From Brachypterus glaber (lineage: Eukaryota > Arthropoda > Insecta > Coleoptera > Kateretidae), in assembly GCA_958510825.1 (NCBI GenBank), contig OY294047.1, positions 41,245,229-41,309,228 of the forward strand: a DNA stretch of 64,000 nucleotides, in the 5' to 3' direction. A program made the position numbers and the translations under genes. Shown one piece after another: positions 55,484 through 64,000 of this stretch (within the stretch, counting starts at the first letter, position 1; every line of letters begins with the position of its first letter). The notes under the pieces are model-generated. The model saw only the letters and a program-made list of their open reading frames with translations. It was not told where the DNA came from and searched no databases.

Positions 55484-56115
55484 AATATGGATCCAAATAA
55501 TCTATAAAAATAATGGTTTAGACAAAAATTGTACAGAACACAGGGCGTCATTTAAAAGTACTATTAATTTTGACGTTGAGATCAAATTTCAAGGTCATTT
55601 GAAGGTCAATAACCCCTATTTTCTACTGCGGATTTAAAAAGAGCAGAAAATTTTACGTCAAAAATGTTCTATGACAAATTTGTTTTTGTGACCTTAGAAA
55701 GGTCAAAAATCAAGGTCAAATATACAAAAAACGGTCAGATGCTCTTTTTTGAAATAATCGTGGTTTTCTGAGACTAGCAAACGTTCAAAATGCCTTTACC
55801 AAGTCGATAAAATGTAAAAGTGTGATCCAAAAAAGGGTATCTGACCGTTTTTTAGACATTTAATCTTGATTTTTGAGCTTTCTAAGGTCACAAAAACACA
55901 TTTCTCAGAATATTTTTGACGTAAAATTTTCCGCTCTTTTCAAATACGCAGTGGAAAATAGGGGTTTCTATTTGAAAAAATCATCTTGTCCTTCAACTTA
56001 ATCTTAAGATCAAAATTAATAGTACCGTTGACCCCCTATGTTCTGTACAATTTTTGTCTGAAGCATTTTTTTATAGATGGATTATTTTAAGAGATATTTG
56101 GATCCATAGATTAAA
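55484..56115. mobile_element. foldback element, ~280-bp arms
   Basis: GGATCCAAATAATCTATAAA, GACAAAAATTGTACAGAACA, TACTATTAATTTTGA, TTTTACGTCAAAAATGTTCT and AACGGTCAGATGC on the left pair with the complements on the right, ending in AGATATTTGGATCC. The unpaired centre is ~50 bp (about 55775-55825). GAACTC repeats occur only on the left, so they are either outside the element or were amplified after insertion. Confidence 0.85.
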
Positions 56116-56862
56116 ATGGGTTAAATATATATAAACAATATTTATTCATGTGGAATAAATATTTTTAAAGATGCTATAGAAATAGATTGATGACTGTTTT
56201 CTTTGGCGTAATAACGTTCCTCATTTATTTCACTTATTTTATTCTTAAAGGGAAAAATGAAAACATATTTGTGTCATGGTTAAATAATACAAATAGAACG
56301 TAAAACTAGGCTGGGTCGATTTTTTTTACGTTATGGCGAAATTTTTCACTTAGTATTCTTAAATGGGCACTCGCTTATATAAAAATATAAAAGTAATAAA
56401 TCTACAATTTTGGTGTGTTTCTTTTAATTGGAACAAAACGATGACAACATACTTCGCCATGGCTAGGACTAAACAGAGTGCTGTGATCACTAAGAGCATA
56501 AACAAAAAGGGCGCGCTAATATCACACGGTATTAGACGTATGTATATCTCTCAATATGCACACACACACAAGTCCTGAAACATAAGAATTTTCAAATATT
56601 AGGAATGTGTTTTCCAGGATGTAAAACCCGTTTAAGGGTTAAAATCTTCTATAATTATATTGAGGTAGGTGAGCCTAATACTGCCACCCCTTCTTAAACT
56701 CGTTAGTTCGTCCTCTGTGTCATAGATGACACTGTCAGTATATCTGTTATATTAAAAAGGTGCCCTTAAATATGCCAAATCTGTATCCACTTGGTATAGC
56801 GCACACTACACGCAGTTCTTGTTTCGTGCTCTTCCACTATAAAAACTTGTACTGACTGCTAA
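56116..56862. other. no gene recognised
   Basis: A 71-codon frame (56363-56578) contains MARTKQ by chance (see rejected list). No other evidence of coding is present. Confidence 0.4.
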
Positions 56863-57016
56863 GGAAACGTTCAAGTATTACGTAACGCTCCTAGGGGGGT
56901 GGCGGTCATTTTGGAGTGTTACGCCCATGTTAATAGTATAGGAAAATAGCGTTACAGGGAGAGGGGGGGGGTTAAAAATGATCAAAATTTGCGTTACGTA
57001 ATACTTCAACGTTCCC
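56863..57016. mobile_element. 154-bp MITE (family H), PIF/Harbinger-like, TAA duplication
   Basis: The ends are GGAAACGTTCAAGTATTACG and ATACTTCAACGTTCCC, flanked by TAA (56860-56862 and 57017-57019). It is in opposite orientation to the copy at 43304-43453. The interior is shared, with a G-run in place of its C-run. Confidence 0.9.
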
Positions 57017-57019
57017 TAA

Positions 57020-58769
57020 GGTAGGCACCGATATGCACTTTCTTGGCCCATACTGTGTTCATAATATAGCCAGCCGAAGTAGTAGACGAAAAAAAAATGA
57101 CAAAAACAAAAAATAACAAGAAAAGAAAGTAACGCAGAAATCATAGAGTTCTAAACTTTGGTTCTGCTTGTTATGCGAAAAGATTTGCCAGACCGATATT
57201 AGACTGTGCATTTTTTTGTAATCGGTATGTACATGGAGTGCGTGGATCTTACTAAAATGGTTACTTAAGCACCCAAATTGTACCTAAAAAACAGTTGAAA
57301 TTGTTATTATGCCTCAATATTTTCATATTAGTTTGTTAATTTTTTCCTAAGCATATTTTGGCAATATTAGGGGCATGAGTTTTCAAACCCGTATAATACA
57401 CAGTGTGTATGTATGTATGTATGTATGTATGTATGTATGACTGTGCAATCCCAATTAGGGAAAAAATATTAAACACACTTCTAGAATAGCTAGAAAATTG
57501 AACTTTGATATGTGCAAAAATTAAATACTTGACCTCAGAAAAGTTATAACAGACAACATTTTGAACTGGGCAAAATAGTGTGCAAATGTAATTTTTTCAG
57601 TATTTTTGCTTATTTTTGCCTATTTTCCTATTCGTAATTATTATTACATTATGGATAAGGCCCGAGTGCAAGATTTGAGGGTATTGTGGTTTGTTTTGGA
57701 ACTAGTATATTTTATAAATATTTTTGACCAATTAAAAAAATAATAATATTAATCAGTAGTCGTAAGTGACTTTTGCGGGTATTAGTATTAGCAAATCAAC
57801 AAAATTTAGTTGTTTTGACCCAAGTTAGTAAATACGCCTACATCAAAGAAGAAAAATCGTTTTGTGCTCTGTTAGGAGTAATTTATTTAATTTATAGACA
57901 ACAACAATAAACATGATAAAACAAAGTTATTCAGTTGTTTTGAAAACAAATTTATTAGCATTCTTGCTTATATGTAAAATTTGCTTTGGACAATAGGTTT
58001 ATTTTCGAGGGTAAATAAACAAAAGATGGATATTTTATCATTGTATATAATTCCTTTTTCCGAAGGTTGTCACAGTAAAAATTTGATGATCAAAAATATG
58101 AAAAAACTGGGACAGAAAGCTGGTGTAGTTTTTTTTTCCTCTGCGTATTTTAAAAATATTAGTTTTGCTTCTAAAACCCAAGTTGAGTAAAAAGAAACAT
58201 GTTCGATAAAATATATACCTCGACTTGATTTTCGGGAGATACTGGTTATAAATTCATAGACACTAGACCAGTGTGTTCTACAAATTTATTTATTTATCGC
58301 TGAAAAATATTGCTGGCATATTTAACGCTAAAAAAAATATTGCTAACATACACGTTATCGCTGCAAATTGAATGTAGCTGATTGATGAAAATTAATTATT
58401 CTGATTTTTCTTATTTTGGAAATTTTATTACTTATTATCATTAAAAAAATACTTCTCTATTTCACTTTACTTATCAAAATTTTAGTTTTTAATCATAGAC
58501 AAGGAATTTTGATTTAATTTTTACAATTTTCAAAAAGGCGTAGGTAATACTCTGAAATAAGTAATTTACTTGTATTCTTTTTTGAAGAATCACAATAGAT
58601 TTAACAATAATAATAATAATAGCTTATTTATTTATTAATTAAAAAAAACTGTCGTTTGGACTTTTTAAATTTTAGCTAAAATTTCCATATAACATAACAT
58701 AAAACACTATATTATACGATGCATTCTTTTTTTCGGGAAATAAGCCCTAAGGGATCTACGGCCCTCCGA
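57020..58769. other. no gene; ATGT microsatellite at 57404-57437
   Basis: AT-rich intron with (GTAT)n of about eight units. The 69-codon frame from 57981 has no domain. Confidence 0.45.
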
Positions 58770-59361
58770 AGATGGACATGTTTTATGGGGAACAAAAAAA
58801 AATCACAAATAAAATTTTAATGCTGCAGGGAAATTCTTCATTTAAAACTTAGGAATCTTGCTCTTGAAAGTATTCTTCACTGAAACACCTAAATTTAATA
58901 TTAACGTATACGTATACTATAGTAATAGCCTTTTTAAAAGTAACATTTTTGATGGCACAAAATGTTACTTCCTCTTTAATTGAATTTTTTAAACGGTTGC
59001 TCCTACATGTTACACTATATATATATTTTTGTATTTTTTATTAAGAAATCTATATTTTTTACAAAAAATCCAAAAAGAATACACATAAAAAAGTTTGGGG
59101 CAAAAATGTGTTAAGATTCAAAAAAATAAATTAACATAAACTAATTTCCCTTATTAATACTATTACACATGCAAAACCTCGTCGGTCTAGCTCAAAGGGT
59201 AGCAGAGTTATAAATTAAAAGACTTTTTTTCAGTACAATTTAAAAGGTGTGTATCTCTCTTAGGGGTCGTATCCGTAATCTACCTCCCTATGCTGATTTT
59301 TATGTTTTGTAATGTAGAATCGTCCCCTTTATTTGATGTCAAGAGACTGCAAACACCGTGT
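58770..59361. mobile_element. MITE family B, copy 2, decayed, abutting exon 4
   Basis: The interior matches 29367-30031 in reverse (AGTAACATTTTTGATGGCAC, AAATGTTACTTCCTC, TTAATACTATTACACATGCA, AATGTAGAATCGTC). The right end is eroded: GACTGCAAACACCGTGTA lines up with the terminal GCAGTTACTGATCACCCTGT. It stops ~27 bp before the exon 4 acceptor, so the branch-point region of intron 3 probably lies in or at the edge of transposon sequence. The left end is truncated. Confidence 0.7.
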
Positions 59362-59387
59362 ATTTAATTACTTTACTTTTGTTGCAG

Positions 59388-59629
59388 TAAATCAAGACGG
59401 AAAATTGGTCGCCCGGGTGGGCCAAAAGATATACACCGAGCCTACTGGATCCGGCGGCCAAACAACGACGAAAATCCGCACGGACGTGGAAATTCCATCG
59501 AAGGGAATTCACAAGAGTGTCGTTCAGCAGATCCCCGAAGGTTATCACACACTTACCGAAAATGGCAACAGACGGTCGCTGAACAATTTAGACATTTCCA
59601 AGGAAATTTCCAAGGAATTCCTAAATGGG
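59388..59629 (+). CDS. exon 4 of the split gene (242 nt, 3'-most exon in window)
   Basis: The acceptor TTTTGTTGCAG ends at 59387 and the donor GTGAGT begins at 59630. With the G carried over from exon 3 it opens GTA and stays open for 81 codons, ending in phase 0. The product includes NQDGKLVARVGQKIY, then GSGGQTTTKIRTDVEIPSKG, then SLNNLDISKEISKEFLNG. It is rich in Gly, Ser, Thr and Lys, with a possible helix at the end. No transmembrane segment or recognised domain is present. GC is visibly higher than in the introns, and this is the most convincing exon here. Its 3' half has two decayed copies downstream. The gene must continue beyond the window. Confidence 0.85.
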
Positions 59630-59902
59630 GTGAGTAAATTGGCTCTTAAGAGTCCCTAGTTGAAACATGAATTTAATTATATTTATTTAAAATAAAATAG
59701 TGAATCTTGCAAAAATAGGTTCGACTAAATTGACTTTTAATTATTTGTCTTTGGCAACTCTTAGTAGAAAAATGAGCAAACTATAACATAATTGTGTTTT
59801 ATTATATAATATTGTATTATTTGACTTAATACTATTAAGAATATTTATTCCAAGTAATTAAAGTCATCAAAGAACACAGAATAGTGTGTGGTTTTTAGCA
59901 TA

Positions 59903-60616
59903 CAGTGCGGATCAAAAGTCACCCCCCCCCCTCTTAACTTTTGAACGAGTTTAGATATCGATTTCAAATTTAGAACTCTTAAATAAGACAACTTAAACTA
60001 TCTTTAAGCATATATTTGATACTTTTATCTCTTAAAAAGTGGGCAGGGGGGCATGGGGGGGAAATTTTTTAAATGGAAAGGGGGGTCGTGTGATACATCA
60101 TTTTAAAGCCATTAAAATTTTCTATATAACCATACATTTTTAAATTTTTTAAACATGTTTTTTAAGTTTTGATTTTTCAGTTTTTTGTGCTAAAAAAATA
60201 AATTTTTAAGTTTTTTTTTGTTAATTTTTATTTATGTCAACTAAAATTAGTTGAAAAATATAGTTTTTTTTTTCATTATTAAATTAGGCATGTTTAAAAA
60301 ATTGTTTGGATTTTGACAAAAATACCCATTTTCAACCCTATTTTAAACCCAAAAAAAAAAATGTTTAAAAAAAATAAAAAATATACAGTTAAATGAAGAA
60401 TTTTATAAGCTTTAAAATGATGTATCACACGACCCACCTTTCCATTTAAAAAAAATGTCGCCCCATGCCCCCCTGCCCACATTTTAAGAGCTAAAAGTAT
60501 CAAATATATGCTTAAAGATAGTTTAAGTTGTCTTATTTAAGAGTTCTAAATTTGAAGTCGATATCTAAACTCGTTCAAAAGTTAAGAGGGAGGGGGGGGG
60601 CATTTGGACCGCAGTG
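59903..60616. mobile_element. MITE family A, copy 2 (714 bp, TA duplication)
   Basis: CAGTGCGGATCAAAAGTCAC and its right-hand complement ending CCGCAGTG are flanked by TA (59901-59902 and 60617-60618). The arms match 17975-18693, and the asymmetric centre shows the opposite orientation. It sits at the edge of the duplicated exon 4 unit. A ~92-bp direct repeat of intron sequence (59810-59900 and 60621-60714) lies on its two sides. Confidence 0.9.
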
Positions 60617-60724
60617 TATAATATTGTATTATTTGAGTTTATACTATTAAGAATATTTATTCCAAGTAATTAAAATCATCAAAGAAAACACACAATAGTG
60701 TGTGGTTTTTAGCATTAAATCAAA

Positions 60725-60810
60725 GGTTATCACACACCGAAAATAGCAGCATATGCTCGCTGAACCAGTTGGACACTTTCAAAGAAGTTTTCAATTAATT
60801 TCTGAATGGG
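60725..60810 (+). pseudogene. decayed copy of the 3' half of exon 4 (copy 2)
   Basis: GGTTATCACACACCGAAAAT, CTCGCTGAACCAGTTGGACA and TTTCTGAATGGG correspond to 59539-59629. A 4-base deletion shifts the frame and the donor GTGAGT has become TTAATT. Homology continues into the intron (TCTTGCAAAAATAGGTT and on to ~60990), so this was a segmental, not a retro-, duplication. Confidence 0.85.
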
Positions 60811-61000
60811 TTAATTAAATTTGCTTCTAAAAGTCCAAAGAATCCATGAACTTAATTATGTTTATTCGAAAAAAAAATATGACATCTTGCAAAAATAGGT
60901 TGGCACTTAATATTCTTTTAAAGATTTGCCTTTGGCAACATTTTAAAGTATTTTGGTCAATGAAAAAATGAGTAAACTAGAACTCTTAATTGGATTTTCT

Positions 61001-61068
61001 TCACACTTACCGAAAATGGCAACAGACAAATAAACATTTTCAAGGAAGTTTCCAAGAAATTTCTAAAT
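61001..61068 (+). pseudogene. decayed copy of the 3' half of exon 4 (copy 3)
   Basis: CACACTTACCGAAAATGGCA, then ACAGAC, are identical to exon 4, including bases lost in copy 2. An internal deletion follows, then CATTTTCAAGGAAGTTTCCA and AATTTCTAAATG. An in-frame TAA and loss of the donor make it non-functional. Confidence 0.8.
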
Positions 61069-61075
61069 GAAGTAC

Positions 61076-61750
61076 TAAATTATGAAGATTTTCGGGTTCG
61101 GTGGAAAATTAAGTCCCTACTTGTTTTCGTATTTTTGCTGTTTAAAGCTTATTGGATCCGAAAGCCTATACTTTGGTATTCAATAAAATCGATCTGGTAA
61201 TATATTACCTATTAATAGGATATACGAAAATTAATACTATGTGTTAACAACACGTGCCAGTCAGCATAAAATATAGCTCTATTTTACCTTTTATTATGTT
61301 AAATAAAACGCTGTTTTTATTTTTGTGTATCAAACCAAAGATTTCAAACTCTGCATTTGCTTCACTGACTTAAAAAAGTCTGTTTTTTTTTACAGGAAAA
61401 GCTATAATTTACCACTTATTTGTTATTTCGTCTTACTTTATTTGCACTTTTTACTGTTTATACTATCAAACTTAAACTTAAACAGACATAAATTATTAAT
61501 AATTATTGCTTTTCCTGACATACCATTTTGCTCTTGTTCTGTAAATAATTTACATTTCCGAAGTTAAATGTGCAGTACTCGCTAGAGCAAGAATAGTAAT
61601 GCAAAATGGCAAATTATCGCAATCTACATCAAAGAATCTTCTCTATTAACGCGTCATGGGAGCAGGATTATTTGTCTAGGTACTCATGCCAGAAAAGGAT
61701 TAGCTGACTCTATTTTAATTAATATATACTCCCTATAGAAAGTTTACTTC
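61076..61750. other. intron 4 sequence, no feature recognised
   Basis: AT-rich. The 80-codon frame at 61325 is composition-driven. Nothing is supported. Confidence 0.35.
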
Positions 61751-61890
61751 ATTACATTACATTACATTACATTACATTACATTACATTACATTACATTAC
61801 ATTACATTACATTACATTACATTACATTACATTACATTACATTACATTACATTACATTACATTACATTACATTACATTACATTACATTAG
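61751..61890. repeat. (ATTAC)n microsatellite, ~28 uninterrupted units
   Basis: A perfect 5-bp repeat of about 140 bp. On the minus strand it occupies the 3' end of the SINE at 61888-62075, replacing the last ~70 bp of the SINE body and its tail. Confidence 0.97.
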
Positions 61891-62075
61891 TAGTAGAAGG
61901 AATCACCGGCTTTTACTGAGTTTCGGACCAGTCTATAGGAAGTGTCTCGCCTTCGCCAAATTTTAATTAATAATTAACTGAAAAGGACAATCGGCGCCAG
62001 TGAGAATCTATCACGCTAGCAGGCGTGTCAGGGTTTGAATTTGAATGTCCTAACCCGCTGAACTGAGCAAAACCC
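61888..62075 (-). mobile_element. tRNA-derived SINE (family S1), 3' end replaced by microsatellite
   Basis: On the minus strand the diverged head (TTTGCTCAGTTCAGCGGGTT) is followed by CTCACTGGCGCCGATTGTCC, TTTTCAGTTAATTATTAATT, TTGGCGAAGGCGAGACAC and CCGGTGATTCCTTCTACTAC. The copy stops there and passes directly into (TAATG)n. It is older than the copies at 1625 and 26651, judging by its mismatches. Confidence 0.85.
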
Positions 62076-62382
62076 CTTTGTGGCGTGAGTACAAAATTTC
62101 TATTTACGTTGTCTTGCATTAAAAACTTCTGCTTCAACTGTTTAATTTATTCAAACAAATGAAAACGGCATATCTCTTGCCCTAAGGTAATAATATCATG
62201 TTATATACACCAAGGCATTAAACGACTCATTTTGTTTCTAGCTTCAAGTGTTTAAAGTTTGTTGTAATCATCACACGAGAGAGATTGTAGAAAGTTTGGT
62301 TTCGTGTTACTTGCAGAAATGCATTTAAATATGAAATAATAATTAAAAATACATAGAGAGGAATAATTACTTCAATCAAGTA
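62076..62382. other. no feature recognised
   Basis: AT-rich intron between the SINE and a MITE. Confidence 0.35.
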
Positions 62383-62594
62383 CACTCAGAATTCGTTACC
62401 ATAGTAAATGCTGAACCTTTTTGTCTATTTGGAACCACAGGCAAGAATTATTGTTATTTACAAATTTTTAGAGTAAAACATAACGTTGTTCTGTTATGTT
62501 TTCCTGTAACAACTTGTACTTAATAACAAATGTTGCCTGGGGTTCCAAATAGGCAAAAACGTTTAGTATTTACTACGATAACGAATGCTCAGTG
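62383..62594. mobile_element. 212-bp MITE, TA duplication
   Basis: CACTCAGAATTCGTTACCAT at the left pairs with GATAACGAATGCTCAGTG at the right. The arms extend ~90 bp (TAGTAAATGCTGAACC, TATTTGGAACCACAGGCAA). TA flanks both ends (62381-62382 and 62595-62596). No ORF is present. Confidence 0.9.
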
Positions 62595-62744
62595 TATTTG
62601 CTAACATTTATATGCACCAGACAGAAAAATAATTATTTGTTCAGGCTTACCAGAGCAAGAAACAGAAACAGGATTAAAAGACACAGTCGTTTAATATACT
62701 TTATATACATTTATACTATTTTTAGCACGACTTAAAAAAATATT

Positions 62745-63000
62745 CTTCTTTCTTTCCATACTAATCCGTATTCATCCACTGCAGGATGTAGGTCTTTTTC
62801 ACGTCTTTTCATGTTTGCCTATTTGGCATTTTTGAAGCTGGTGTTTACCGGCTACTTGCTTTATATTATCCATCTCTTTTGAAGTCTACCGATACTTCTT
62901 TTAGATATTCTAGGTCTCCACTGTGTAATAATTCAGTGTGTTCATTTTACATCTTCCAGTTAACTTGTACTGTGTGTCTTATTTCCTCATTTCTGATCTT
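62745..63000. mobile_element. possible LINE-derived fragment
   Basis: TTCTTCTTTCTTTCCATACT, CATCCACTGCAGGATGTAGG and TTTTGAAGTCTACC recall a sequence (CCATCCACTGCTGGACATAG) that I remember as common in insect and mollusc genomes near LINE remains. There is no coding evidence here, so the label is tentative. Confidence 0.35.
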
Positions 63001-63030
63001 GTTACTCATAAATATACAATAAATAGTAAT

Positions 63031-63200
63031 AAATAGTAATAAATTTTCAATAGATAAAATGGCGGATTCAATATGGTGGACAAAAATTATTAGTTATAAT
63101 TAGTTTTTTTTTTCATAAATATATTTATATAATACTTACTTAAAGTGTATTTATGAAAAAAAAATTCGCCATTTTATTTATTGAAAAGTTATTACTATTT
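63031..63200. repeat. foldback, ~170 bp
   Basis: AATAGTAATAAATTTTCAAT and AGATAAAATGGCGGA pair with TTCGCCATTTTATTTATTGA and AAAGTTATTACTATTT. A second inner stem is formed by CATAAATATATTTATATAA and AAGTGTATTTATG. It shares the AAAATGGCGGnTnnAATATG phrase with 42050-42300. Confidence 0.7.
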
Positions 63201-64000
63201 ATAAAATGAACGACCTCTTAAACGCTTATTTACCAGTTTTGGAAAAAAATGTTTATTTTCGGTTTTTACCAGCTTTATGATAAAATTTTGCCACTGCGTG
63301 TGGTTTTGAAACAAACTAGGGATCAGGGAGGTCTTTTATTGTCAAATTTCTTTAAATCGCTAAAAAAAACTTGAAAAAAACAGTTTGGTTTGGACTGTGG
63401 AATGTTATGAAATATTTCTTTTGACATCTGCAATGTTAAAGCCCCCAGACTCCCCACCACTGGACATAAGAAAATATGTGTAAGTTTTTTACGCTCAAAA
63501 ATACATAGAAAAAATATAGTTTGGTTTACAAAAAACTAACTTTATTTTTTTTTTGTGGTACTGTGTAATTATTTTAAATCTGTATAATATGGTATAATAA
63601 ATCTTGTGACGTTTATGCGATTTTTTGGCGCGATCTATACTCAAAAAATTTAAGTTACTAGGATTTCTTACCAACATTATGTTATGTAATTATTACACCA
63701 TATATTATGTAAAATTATATTAGATATTATGAAGTAAAATGATTTGCAGTGCAAATTTATAAAATTTATTCTGTAAAATTTTATTTTACACGATTTATTA
63801 TAAAATTTTATAGAATTTATTTCGAAAATAAAAAGTTTAGCTAAAATTTTTACTTAAATACGTTTTTTTAGTTTTAAATTCAAAATAAATAAAGCAATAG
63901 TTAATTTTCCAAAATCGTCAATTATGAAAAAGCTACTACGTTTTAAAGCGAAAGAAATAAAATAAAAGGCTTCATGTTACGGCATGGCAATTTAAAAATA
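63201..64000. other. no feature recognised
   Basis: AT-rich DNA to the window end. No exon or known repeat is visible. Confidence 0.35.

Noticed and set aside
56457..56578. Reading frame containing MARTKQ, the start of histone H3
   Set aside because: Only six residues match. The continuation diverges at once and no downstream histone-like sequence exists, so this is chance rather than a histone pseudogene.

Overview
The window looks like intronic DNA of one long split gene in an AT-rich, transposon-laden insect nuclear genome. A beetle is my best guess, but nothing here fixes the order. The evidence is spliceosomal introns, tRNA-derived SINEs, 5'-truncated jockey-like LINEs and many short inverted-repeat DNA elements with TA or TAA target duplications. 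There are no operons, ribosome binding sites, rRNA genes or CRISPR arrays. A 200-base run of N (15852-16051) marks an assembly gap.

One host gene can be supported, on the + strand. Four exons are joined by intact GT/AG sites and matching phases: 4571-4699 (start codon, phase 0 out), 38081-38123 (43-nt microexon), 40590-40679, and 59388-59629 (phase 0 out, continuing past the window). Together they encode the first 168 residues of a protein I do not recognise. It is basic at the N-terminus, has a short possible helix in exons 2-3, and then a Lys/Ser/Thr/Gly-rich segment. The introns are about 33.4, 2.5 and 18.7 kb and hold almost everything else.

Layout. 1-2518: two copies of a ~1 kb repeat, the second interrupted by a SINE. 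3277-4210: hairpin and broken mariner-superfamily transposase. 4380-4699: 5' UTR and exon 1. 6150-38080: intron 1, with foldback elements, LINE relics at 8590, 10750, 20500 and 36960, SINEs at 18944, 26651 and 30345, and several TA-flanked MITEs. 38081-40679: exons 2 and 3 around a foldback element. 40680-59387: intron 3, with further MITEs, a foldback carrying ~95-bp tandem units, a minisatellite-bearing element, and an unusual GGAACTC-repeat array joined to a foldback (54990-56115). The last MITE ends about 27 bp before exon 4. 59388-61070: exon 4 followed by two decayed copies of its 3' half. 61751-62075: a long ATTAC microsatellite fused to a truncated SINE.

No complete autonomous transposon, defence system or metabolic cluster is visible. 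The most notable items are the duplicated exon fragments beside exon 4, the SINE filled/empty-site pair, the CpG-rich-loop hairpins scattered through the window, and the GGAACTC composite.
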